A stretch of 44,125 nt of DNA from contig CAIMAO010000006.1 in NCBI GenBank assembly GCA_903838985.1, positions 1 through 44,125 of the forward strand, written 5' to 3'. The notes under the pieces were generated by a model. That model saw only the letters and a program-made list of their open reading frames with translations, was not told where the DNA came from and did not search any database. Origin of the DNA: an uncultured bacterium. Its GTDB lineage: Bacteria; Patescibacteriota; Minisyncoccia; Phycocordibacterales; UBA9973. Below are positions 17,463 through 25,514 of the stretch, one piece after another. How positions within the stretch are numbered: position 1 is the first letter of the stretch; every line of letters begins with the position of its first letter. The translations under genes were made by a program, and so were the position numbers.

Positions 17463-17673
17463 CGAAAACTCTTACTTCTCCCGTGGAAGTATTCACGAAC
17501 CCTTTTAATGGATAACCAGTATTAGTGTTTATATTCATCATAACTGAAGAAGCAGGTGTCATCTCAACCATAGTATTAAAACCATTGATTGGAATCCATG
17601 GGCCAGGAGGATAATATGTATTAAGCCAATTCTGCCAATTTATTATTGCTTGTTGATTTATTCGTGGTGGCAT
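17440..17673 (-). CDS. Hypothetical 77-aa protein
   Basis: MPPRINQQAIINWQNWLNTYYPPGPWIPINGFNTMVEM...; coupled to the next ORF. Confidence 0.45.
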   Translation of the reverse strand: MPPRINQQAIINWQNWLNTYYPPGPWIPINGFNTMVEMTPASSVMMNINTNTGYPLKGFVNTSTGEVRVFDARKFYA

Positions 17674-17755
17674 AAATTTAATAAATCAATTATACATCTT
17701 TTTAAGTATTTTCATAGTGCTATAATTTAATTATTATCAATTAATTACTAATTTT

Positions 17756-17893
17756 ATGGTAAAAAATGAGAAAACTAGTAAAAGTATAGGCACACTTGCT
17801 TCCAGGGCAATTCGTGGATTGCCTCTTACAAAACAGGAGATAAAGAGGCTTGGAGCAAGTGCACTTACCCAACGCCCTGATAAAAAGAAGTAG
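17756..17893 (+). CDS. 45-aa basic small protein
   Basis: MVKNEKTSKSIGTLASRAIRGLPLTKQEIKRLGASALTQRPDKKK; below ORF-track length; followed by hairpin AAAGAAGTA...TACTTCTTT. Confidence 0.5.
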   Translation: MVKNEKTSKSIGTLASRAIRGLPLTKQEIKRLGASALTQRPDKKK

Positions 17894-18026
17894 TTTTTTA
17901 TTACTTCTTTGGAAATAGAAGTCACCTTCGTATAAAGTAGTATATTTTTTACGTTGTTTTTCATTTTATTAATTTTATCTACCTTATAAAGACTCATATG
18001 TTGAAAACTACAATAAATTTGAAAAA

Positions 18027-19451
18027 GTGATAAAATCATTATTAATGGAAAATATATCTGCTGAAGAAAATAAACAACTTGAATATGAAAATAAAAAACT
18101 AGAGGGTTTTTTGAAATACCCAAATGAATCAAAAGAAGTAGATTATAAAAACTCAGAACAATTATCAAAAGATAATGTTTTCAGCTATAAATTAATTAAA
18201 CATATTATTGGTTTCGCTAATTCGGGTGGTGGTTATATTGTTATAGGATATAAAGAAAACAATAAAAAAATTCCCGAACCAGATTTAGAAATATCTGATA
18301 ACATCGTAAATTCTTATGATGTTAGCACTTTAGCTGAAATGGTTGAGTCTTTTATTGGAGCTCATAATAAAATAGATCTAAATATTTATAAGATAGAAAA
18401 TCCAGAAAATAAAAAAATATATCCAATTATTAAAATAAGAGGATTTAACAAAAATCCATTTTTTTGTGTTAAAGATTATATAGATAAAACAACAAATCAT
18501 TTTATATTAAAGAAAAACTCTTTATATATAAGAATCGCCTCTGCTAGAACAATTGAACTAGCTACTCCAGATGAGTGGGAAAAGTTAATTGACCAAGCTG
18601 TTATAAAAAAACAGGATGAACTCCTCTTTAGATTTAAGATTTTATTAAAAGATGTTGGATTGATATCACAGAATGAAAAAAAGATAGATAAAAAATTTGT
18701 TGATGAAAAAGATTTTGATAACAAAAAAAATATTGAAAGATATAATGGGTTTATTGATGAAATAAAAAAAGATTACGGATATGAAAAAAACATACCAGGT
18801 TTTATAATAAACCATAGAATTATTGATAAACATGTTTGGAAGAAGGATCAATTAATAGAAGCAATGGAATCTTCTAAACAAAAAAACACAGGGTTCCCGA
18901 TAGGTACTATGTATAGATATGGTTCTAAAGAATTTATGCCTGAGCCACTTATTGATTGTATAAAACTAAAAATTAGTTCCAGTTTTGATGATACCTACGA
19001 CTTTTGGAAATTATATGATGATGGCAACTTTTTATTTTTTAGAAACTTTGAGGAAGATTCAAGTACACAAGGAAAAGAAAAGAGAGTTTTATGGTTTGAC
19101 ACTAGAATCTGGAGAATAATTGAGTCTATAAAACATATGGTAAGTTTATATAAAAACTTAGTAGTAGAACCAACAGAAAAAATTGTATTTGAAATAAGAC
19201 ACTCTGGAATAGAAAATAGAGAGTTAGCTTCTGGTAATCAAAGAAGATTGATGTGGTCCCACAATACAACCAAATCTATTACTGAAGTTCTTTGGTCAAA
19301 AGAAGCAACGATAGATGAATTTATGATAAATAGTGAAGAATATGCTAAAGAATGTGCAAGGGATCTTTTTTTAATGTTTGATTATTGGAAACCAGAGGAA
19401 TTAGTTTTAGATAGTGTAATTGAAGAATATAATAAATCTTGGGTTGGATAA
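18027..19451 (+). CDS. AlbA_2 (Schlafen-like divergent ATP-binding) domain protein
   Basis: ESKEVDYKN...LIKHIIGFANSGGGYIVIGYKENNKKI...PIIKIRGFNKNPFFCVKDYIDKTTNHFILKKNSLYIRIASARTIELATPDEWEKLI. Start may be 18045. Confidence 0.75.
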   Translation: MIKSLLMENISAEENKQLEYENKKLEGFLKYPNESKEVDYKNSEQLSKDNVFSYKLIKHIIGFANSGGGYIVIGYKENNKKIPEPDLEISDNIVNSYDVSTLAEMVESFIGAHNKIDLNIYKIENPENKKIYPIIKIRGFNKNPFFCVKDYIDKTTNHFILKKNSLYIRIASARTIELATPDEWEKLIDQAVIKKQDELLFRFKILLKDVGLISQNEKKIDKKFVDEKDFDNKKNIERYNGFIDEIKKDYGYEKNIPGFIINHRIIDKHVWKKDQLIEAMESSKQKNTGFPIGTMYRYGSKEFMPEPLIDCIKLKISSSFDDTYDFWKLYDDGNFLFFRNFEEDSSTQGKEKRVLWFDTRIWRIIESIKHMVSLYKNLVVEPTEKIVFEIRHSGIENRELASGNQRRLMWSHNTTKSITEVLWSKEATIDEFMINSEEYAKECARDLFLMFDYWKPEELVLDSVIEEYNKSWVG

Positions 19452-19459
19452 AATAATTT

Positions 19460-20551
19460 ATGGATGAAAACAATAAAATAAAATATTCTAATACTTTTTC
19501 TCATCTTGCGGAAGATTTAATAAGATCACAAAAAATATTTAAGACATCTGTGGAACCGTACTTAAGTACAATACAAAATATGTCTAATTCGGTAGTTACA
19601 ATTGGACAAAAAATAGAACCACTTTTGAAAATACAACAACAATTAACTGATTCAACTTACTCAATAAATTCTATTATACAGAAAACACCCACCATAGACT
19701 TCAATCAATTTTCTTATATTTCAGAAAAAACTATACAAACAAAGACAAGCCTAGAGATGATTCAAGATTTTGCATTAAAAAGTAATTCTCTTTTTAATGC
19801 AACAAACTATGATTTTTTAATAAACCCTATAAGCTCAACCTTAAATATAGCCGTAGACAACGTAGCATTACAACAAAAGAATATATTGAAAGATCTTGAT
19901 TCAATAGTTAAAATAGGAACTATCGTTTCTCCAAAATTCAATGAGTGGGACAGTACATCACTAAAAATCAATAATATTGCTCTAAACGCACTAAGGGAGT
20001 CCCCTTATTTATTTCCTAGCCCAAGAATAACGACAATTCCTTTTTCAAGAGACCCCACCACTGAAAGAATAGAAAAATTAGAGAATGAAGTTAAATATCT
20101 AAAAAATAAAAAAGAAAAGAATATAATTATTGAAATTAATTACGAAGTAGAAAAACTATTATTAGAGATACATGGTCCTTTATCCAAAATGTTTAAGGGA
20201 GCTTATGAAGTTATTGATCAAAACGATGATTCCCTAGCACAATCTGCAGAATCTATGACTCGTCTTTTAGAAAATTTACCCTTTCATTTAGTAAAAGAAT
20301 TCAAGCCTAAAGAAAAAATCAAGGAAAAAATTATAAAAGAAATCTTAGCAAAACATTTATCTTTAGAATCTAATTCATTAGATGAAATAAACCATCCTCT
20401 TATTACACAACAACATCAGTTTTATGAGACTTTTAGCCAAATCAGACATAGGAATAATAAAATATATTCAGAATTTGAAAAGGATCCTGCAAGATACAAA
20501 GCGTTGCTTATTCAAGTGGAAGGCTTTCTTTATCAATTAATAAAAGGATAA
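19460..20551 (+). CDS. Hypothetical protein, C-terminal domain tentatively like predicted pPIWI-associating nuclease/HEPN-type families
   Basis: 8-nt gap after the AlbA_2 gene; C-terminus LLLEIHGPLSKMFKGAYEVIDQNDDSLAQSAESMTRLLENLPFHLV...QFYETFSQIRHRNNKIYSEFEKDPARYKALLIQVEGFLYQL. Confidence 0.5.
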   Translation: MDENNKIKYSNTFSHLAEDLIRSQKIFKTSVEPYLSTIQNMSNSVVTIGQKIEPLLKIQQQLTDSTYSINSIIQKTPTIDFNQFSYISEKTIQTKTSLEMIQDFALKSNSLFNATNYDFLINPISSTLNIAVDNVALQQKNILKDLDSIVKIGTIVSPKFNEWDSTSLKINNIALNALRESPYLFPSPRITTIPFSRDPTTERIEKLENEVKYLKNKKEKNIIIEINYEVEKLLLEIHGPLSKMFKGAYEVIDQNDDSLAQSAESMTRLLENLPFHLVKEFKPKEKIKEKIIKEILAKHLSLESNSLDEINHPLITQQHQFYETFSQIRHRNNKIYSEFEKDPARYKALLIQVEGFLYQLIKG

Positions 20552-20743
20552 ATTATATTAATTGATAATTTACCAATAAATTTGCTATTATAGAAACAGT
20601 CGATTTTTATTAAAAATAATTATACTTGTATACATTTTTAGAAGACTTATTTAATGTTCTCGAAATGGGATATGGTTCACTTAGCTTAAACAGCTTTAGT
20701 GATTAAATTACATTTTAGATATATTTTATAAAGGTTTTTACAT

Positions 20744-20815
20744 GGCCCTATCGTCTAACGGCTAGGACGTATCCTTCTCAAGGATAAAATCAGAGTCCGA
20801 TTCTCTGTAGGGTCA
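20744..20815 (+). tRNA. tRNA-Glu (anticodon CTC)
   Basis: GGCCCTA TC GTCTAACGGCTAGGAC G TATCC TTCTCAA GGATA AAATC AGAGTCCGATTCTCT... TAGGGTC A; full cloverleaf. Confidence 0.9.
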
Positions 20816-20837
20816 CAGATTTTAATTAAATATATTC

Positions 20838-21674
20838 TTAAAAATTTTGATTCAAATAGTCAAATACCTTTTGGAAATTTCTAGCTTTTTGAACAGCATC
20901 AGCTTTTTCCATTCCAAACCATTTAATATGTTCCGCTAGTTCAGCAATTCTAGTTAGGGCACCCCTCCATGCCATTTGTTCAATGTTGGGAACTTGTTTA
21001 AATACTTCTAATTCTTCTATGGTAGCGTTTCCCCAATTTATGGCATCAGCAAGCATAATACCTTCGGCAAAACCATTCGGGGCCCAAACACCAGAAAAAT
21101 CTATAAGAGCTGGTGGCAAAATTTCGTCTAAAAGAAAATTTTGGTACATATCACCATGAACTAGTTGCCTATCTTCTGGCAAAGGTTTTAAATGTGGTTT
21201 AATTTGGTTATATAAATCCATAAATTCTTGATCGTAATTAAATTCTTTTTGACTGAGTGCTACCCAATTACCAGTAGACCATGGGCCCTTTGGAGTTTTT
21301 AAGCCTTCAGGTTGGGGAACTCCCTTTAACAGTTCATGAAATGCACGACTAGCTTTTAATTTTTTATCATATTGTCCTTTTACATGTTCTCCTTTCAAAA
21401 AAGTCCAAGCTACATAGCCCTTATGTGCCCAATCGCCATGGATTGATTTTATTGGTCTATGAAAACGCACTTCCGAACTTTCTGGCAAACTACTAAAAAC
21501 TCGAGCTCTCCACTCAGTGCCACTTTTCCCTCCTGCTGGTTTCAAAACAATGTTCCCAGCGACATATGAAGTATTTTGACCACCTTTGAGTGGAACTGGT
21601 TCTTTATTTGAGCCGAAAGCTCTGGCTATTTCTATAGTAGGAGGGGCAATTTTTACCCCATAATTTATTTTCAT
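20838..21674 (-). CDS. Aminoglycoside phosphotransferase-like (phosphotransferase enzyme family) protein
   Basis: Brenner-like motif QLVHGDMYQNFLLDE followed by ALIDFSGVWAPNGFAEGIMLADAINWG. Confidence 0.7.
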   Translation of the reverse strand: MKINYGVKIAPPTIEIARAFGSNKEPVPLKGGQNTSYVAGNIVLKPAGGKSGTEWRARVFSSLPESSEVRFHRPIKSIHGDWAHKGYVAWTFLKGEHVKGQYDKKLKASRAFHELLKGVPQPEGLKTPKGPWSTGNWVALSQKEFNYDQEFMDLYNQIKPHLKPLPEDRQLVHGDMYQNFLLDEILPPALIDFSGVWAPNGFAEGIMLADAINWGNATIEELEVFKQVPNIEQMAWRGALTRIAELAEHIKWFGMEKADAVQKARNFQKVFDYLNQNF

Positions 21675-21770
21675 ATACCTATTATTATACAAAATTTAAA
21701 TTAAAACTCCTAAATCCCCTTATATTATCTAGAATCGAGTTCCAATAAATTACCCGTAGTCACAAAGCAC

Positions 21771-21804
21771 AAAAAAAGCCTTCCTGTTTGCACAGGAAGG
21801 CTTT
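21771..21804 (-). terminator. Rho-independent terminator
   Basis: AAAGCCTTCCTGtttgcaCAGGAAGGCTTT with T7 on the minus strand. Confidence 0.85.
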
Positions 21805-21835
21805 GTACATCAACATCTGCTATGGCCAACAGACG

Positions 21836-22159
21836 TCAAATCTTTTTTATTATATAAGTTCCTTGAGAACTTCTATCATTTTCAAAAGATAAGGAAATTA
21901 CATAAGGACTGAATGGGAAAGACATAGTGCATTCCTCTTCATTAAAAGAGATACCTTGTTTTACCAATTCTTCAAAATTTAATTGAAGAGGTTCAAGTTT
22001 AACATCTTCTAATTTAAACTCAATTTTAATCTCTTTGCCCTTTGACATATCTGATCTATGAATATTAAATAACCCTCGAAAAGTATCATTTTCTAAGATT
22101 AAAAACTCCCCCTCTAACTCAGAAATATTTTTCTTTAAAACATTCAACAGACCCTTCAT
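21836..22159 (-). CDS. Hypothetical protein (107 aa)
   Basis: Open frame followed by terminator; no family recognised. Confidence 0.5.
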   Translation of the reverse strand: MKGLLNVLKKNISELEGEFLILENDTFRGLFNIHRSDMSKGKEIKIEFKLEDVKLEPLQLNFEELVKQGISFNEEECTMSFPFSPYVISLSFENDRSSQGTYIIKKI

Positions 22160-22255
22160 AGGAACCTCAAATTTATATTGAAAAAGATAATTATTTAGAA
22201 CATTTGAAAAGACAATAACACATTACTAAAAATAAATCAAACCTCCCTAAAAAGC

Positions 22256-22434
22256 AAAAAACCCTAGAAAGAATTTTTCTAGAGCATTGTTTTTGATACT
22301 TTTTGTATCAAATGATGATTTATTTAAAGAACTAAATAATAATATGCACCCTAGTCTTCTGGGCTGCTGAGGCTTCACTTGTTGGGGAGTACAAGCGAAA
22401 GAAGACATCGGGTGCACGGGTCGGGCTGTTGTTT
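22256..22434 (-). ncRNA. Candidate orphan ~179-nt structured RNA
   Basis: Minus-strand promoter TTGACT-17-TATATT (22469-22441), stem TGCACCC/GGGTGCA enclosing GTCTTCT/AGAAGAC and CTTGT/ACAAG, terminator CTAGAAAaatTCTTTCTAGggTTTTTT; no ORF. Confidence 0.65.
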
Positions 22435-22440
22435 GTATAT

Positions 22441-22469
22441 AATATACTACTTTCCAAAAATAAAGTCAA
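22441..22469 (-). promoter_or_regulatory. Promoter TTGACT-17-TATATT
   Basis: Near-consensus -35/-10 with 17-nt spacer on the minus strand. Confidence 0.7.
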
Positions 22470-22504
22470 CTCTACTTTCTAAGATTGACAATGTATGAAA
22501 AGAT

Positions 22505-23011
22505 ATGTTAAATTTTAGAAAAGCACATAAACAACCAGAAAGGGTTTCTATGTTCAGTATACTTGAATATTCAAGCTTAGTTCCTTCTCTATTGTTTTCT
22601 TATATTTTTGGTCAGATAGTAAAAATATCTAACCACACAATATATCGCGGTGAAATTAAAACCGTAGAAATTATAGAAAACAAAATAATAATTACTTTGG
22701 GTTGGAATCTTAAAAAAGAACTTGGAAGTAATATTTGGATGAAAGATAATCATTTAGAATATGTCATAAACATAAATCAGTTATATATTTTTGAAGAAAT
22801 AATAACTGAAATGGATGATGATTTATTCTTTATGCCAGCAATGGGAAGTGATAGATTTTTCTTATACAAACAAAGCAGTAATAAATTGATTACTCCAACA
22901 GAAGAATTAATTTCTACTACAAATGTTAACAGAAATTTCTTGAAAAAGTTGCTGAACCCTTTCAGGATTCCTCAGCAAAAAAGATTACAAAGAAAAAGAT
23001 GGGTAAATTAG
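22505..23011 (+). CDS. Hypothetical protein (168 aa)
   Basis: Open frame with TTGACA just upstream and strong terminator. Confidence 0.5.
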   Translation: MLNFRKAHKQPERVSMFSILEYSSLVPSLLFSYIFGQIVKISNHTIYRGEIKTVEIIENKIIITLGWNLKKELGSNIWMKDNHLEYVININQLYIFEEIITEMDDDLFFMPAMGSDRFFLYKQSSNKLITPTEELISTTNVNRNFLKKLLNPFRIPQQKRLQRKRWVN

Positions 23012-23013
23012 TC

Positions 23014-23055
23014 AAGGCTCATCACTAAGAGGTCATCTCTAGTGATGAGCCTTTT
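23014..23055 (+). terminator. Rho-independent terminator
   Basis: AAGGCTCATCACTAagaggtcatctcTAGTGATGAGCCTTTT. Confidence 0.85.
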
Positions 23056-23082
23056 AGTTTCAATTTCTTAAATTTAATACTT

Positions 23083-23664
23083 CTATTTTTTCTTTTTTAA
23101 ATTATCTATTTCTTTTTTAAGATTTTTTATATGTACTTCTAATTTTTCTGTGCGATCTGATAATTTAGTTTCTAAATGATTAGCATGCTTAGCCAATGTT
23201 TCTGCTACGAGCATTATTTCTGTCACATCCTCCATGGCAAGAAGTATGATAGGTGGAAATATTTTTGTGCTAGTGTTTTCTTTAAAGTGAATTTGGCGCG
23301 CATTTAGTATCATCACTTTCTTACCGATAAATGGAAACTCATGTATGACTTCGAAACCTTTAAAAAAACTATTTTTAGGTAATATATCTTCCAAAAGTTT
23401 ACGTAACGCAGGAATATCCCATTGACCGTTGCCAAGTTCATACACAACTTTATTCTCAGTATCTTTTTGTTCGACTTGAAATGTTCTATAAAAAGAATCA
23501 TTGGCCGTCATCACACGCAAATCTTTATTTAAAATTAAAATCGGCTCTCTAACGACATCCACGACCGTTTTTATATATGTCCAACTCTCTTCCCATAAAT
23601 GTTCAATCAAATTATCCCCTGCTGGTTTCAAAATTTGTTCCATATTTTTTTTATTTGTTTGCAT
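23083..23664 (-). CDS. Stand-alone PAS-domain protein with C-terminal coiled coil
   Basis: VVREPILILNKDLRVMTANDSFYRTFQVEQKDTENKVVYELGNGQWDIPALRKLLEDILPKNSFFKGFEVIHEFPFIGKKVMILNARQI...ILLAMEDVTE; no kinase domain. Confidence 0.8.
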   Translation of the reverse strand: MQTNKKNMEQILKPAGDNLIEHLWEESWTYIKTVVDVVREPILILNKDLRVMTANDSFYRTFQVEQKDTENKVVYELGNGQWDIPALRKLLEDILPKNSFFKGFEVIHEFPFIGKKVMILNARQIHFKENTSTKIFPPIILLAMEDVTEIMLVAETLAKHANHLETKLSDRTEKLEVHIKNLKKEIDNLKKKK

Positions 23665-23901
23665 ATAAATATTGACGCAAAAGAGCTTATTTTATTACAA
23701 CTCGCTATATATAGTACGAAGTGCTATACTTAACCTCATAAACAAGATATTCAAATACTAAATATCTTGTAATACTAATGTAATATATATTTTTTACTCC
23801 ACCTGTTCGCACCATAAGAATACATACATATCTCTGAAAACTAAATACACTGTAATATATATGTAACAAAAAAAACTGTTTTAAACGTCTTTACTAAAGA
23901 T

Positions 23902-24413
23902 ATGACGCCAAAACAAGAAAAAAAATAAGTTTAGAATTAACCACAGCACATAATGATTTTGATAAAGGGTTAAATGCACGTGCCTTTTTTAAAACACACA
24001 ATCATGCTATAGGACAAGATTTAGTTCAAGATACTTTTATAAAAACATGGAGCTATCTTTTAAAAGGCGGGAAAATAGATATAATGAAGGCTTTTCTATA
24101 TCATGTTTTAAATAATCTCATTATCGATCAATACAGAAAACATAAAACAATTTCATTAGACATACTTTTAGAAAAAGGTTTTGAACCAAGTGTCACTGAA
24201 TCTGAACATATTTTTAATATTTTAGATGGAAAAGCGGCGATATTGCTCATTCAACATTTACCAGAAACATACAAAAAAATAATACGTATGCGATACATAC
24301 AAGATCTGATTTTACAAGAAATATCCACACTTACCGGACAATCAAAAAATGCTGTGGCTGTGCAGATACATAGAGGGTTGGAAAAACTAAAAATATTATA
24401 TACTCACAAATAA
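23902..24413 (+). CDS. ECF-like RNA polymerase sigma factor, requires a -1 frameshift at A8 (23918-23925)
   Basis: 0 frame ATG ACG CCA AAA CAA GAA AAA AAA TAA; -1 frame continues ISLELTTAHNDFDKGLNARAFFKTHNHAIGQDLVQDTFIKTWSYLLKGGKIDIMKAFLYHVLNNLIIDQYRKHK...LPETYKKIIRMRYIQDLILQEISTLTGQSKNAVAVQIHRGLEKLK. No ATG/GTG/TTG in the -1 frame between 23898 and 24084. Confidence 0.75.
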
Positions 24414-24444
24414 AAAAACCACTCATATTGTGAGTGGTTTTTTT
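24413..24444. terminator. Bidirectional terminator
   Basis: AAAAAAACCACTCatattgtGAGTGGTTTTTTT. Confidence 0.85.
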
Positions 24445-24457
24445 ATAAACAAGATTT

Positions 24458-25132
24458 TTATTGTCCTGTTGTAAATCTAGTAGGCCAAATGACTGAAGTA
24501 TTTCCACTTTGATCTATAGCTACGAGTGTGTAGTTATAAACTGTGTTTGGAGAAAGATTACTTAAAGTAAATTGCTTACTTTGAGAAAAAGTACTATCTA
24601 CATTTGTAGTTCCAGATATCGCAGGTATATCTAATGAAGGAACTGAATCATCCCAATTGCTCCAATTTATAGCATTTGTATCATAAAATACAGCTGCTTT
24701 TACCATTTCATTACTATTGAAAGTAATATTTACATTTCTTCCATTTGGAACAACAGAAAGATTGTAGATTGATGGAGAATAAATATCTATGCCACGACCA
24801 GCTGAGATAAGATTGTTTACTTTATTTCTAGTCATAGCACCCACTACGCCATCAGCTGTGAGGTTGTATGATAATTGAAATTGTATAGCTGCTGCTTTTG
24901 TCATTGAACCAAAGTATCCAGTCACTCTTCCATCTGGATAAATATCTTTGTCTGAAGACAAAAATTGCTGCAAAGCTGTCACAGCTGCTCCTTTAGAACC
25001 TACTTTTAATGTACTACTTCCACTGATTTGTGAAAAAGTATTTGTTTGAGCAAATGCAGGTGTCGCTACAAAAGCGATTGCAAATACTAAACTACCTATT
25101 ACACTTAAGAACATAAATTTGTTATTTTTCAT
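24458..25132 (-). CDS. Secreted peptidoglycan-binding (PG_binding_1) and fibronectin-III-like protein
   Basis: Signal peptide; LKVGSKGAAVTALQQFLSSDKDIYPDGRVTGYFGSMTKAAAIQFQLSYNLTADGVVGAMTRNKVN; FTLSNLSPNTVYNYTLVAIDQSGNTS. Confidence 0.85.
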   Translation of the reverse strand: MKNNKFMFLSVIGSLVFAIAFVATPAFAQTNTFSQISGSSTLKVGSKGAAVTALQQFLSSDKDIYPDGRVTGYFGSMTKAAAIQFQLSYNLTADGVVGAMTRNKVNNLISAGRGIDIYSPSIYNLSVVPNGRNVNITFNSNEMVKAAVFYDTNAINWSNWDDSVPSLDIPAISGTTNVDSTFSQSKQFTLSNLSPNTVYNYTLVAIDQSGNTSVIWPTRFTTGQ

Positions 25133-25250
25133 AATAAAAATTTAATTAATTGATATTTGTTAATAATTTGAGTTCGAATACTCATACATAAGATGACGAA
25201 CTCAAACAATATAAATTACATAAGCAAAATATGCCTTATTTTAAAAAAGC

Positions 25251-25278
25251 TTGACAAATATTTATAATATGATATACT
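25251..25278 (+). promoter_or_regulatory. Promoter TTGACA-16-TATACT
   Basis: Direct reading upstream of the 50-aa ORF. Confidence 0.7.
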
Positions 25279-25318
25279 GTAACCAGTAAGCAATAAACAA
25301 CAAGAAAGGCTCTTTGTT

Positions 25319-25471
25319 ATGTGGACAACAATAACAAACTTTTTCTCGAATTTTGAGGTTGAACCTCATACTATTGTTGCAATAGTTTTTGCAGCAGCAG
25401 CAATAGCACTTCTAATCTTAATGCTCAAGGACGAACATTGGAGTGTTAGAAGAGTTTGGAAAAAATTATAA
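25319..25471 (+). CDS. 50-aa single-TM small protein (below ORF-track cutoff)
   Basis: MWTTITNFFSNFEVEPHTIVAIVFAAAAIALLILMLKDEHWSVRRVWKKL between a good promoter and terminator. Confidence 0.6.
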   Translation: MWTTITNFFSNFEVEPHTIVAIVFAAAAIALLILMLKDEHWSVRRVWKKL

Positions 25472-25476
25472 AAAAA

Positions 25477-25509
25477 GCGCAATTCGTTACCTAACGAATT
25501 GCGCCTTTT
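25477..25509 (+). terminator. Rho-independent terminator
   Basis: GCGCAATTCGTTacctAACGAATTGCGCCTTTT. Confidence 0.85.
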
Positions 25510-25514
25510 GCTTT

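Larger units (their letters stand above)
13375..20815. mobile_element. Putative tRNA-Glu-integrated element carrying a tyrosine recombinase
   Basis: Direct repeats of tRNA-Glu(CTC) at 13375 and 20744 (identical over ~67 nt except one T/C) bracket an integrase and hypothetical cargo. Confidence 0.72.

Noticed and set aside
17737-18168. 143-aa minus ORF
   Set aside because: Overlaps the AlbA_2 gene start and a convincing plus-strand 45-aa ORF; composition looks like antisense of AT-rich DNA.
20838-21674. Antibiotic resistance gene (aminoglycoside phosphotransferase)
   Set aside because: Only the generic HGDxxxxN/DF kinase-fold motifs are visible; no evidence for drug specificity.
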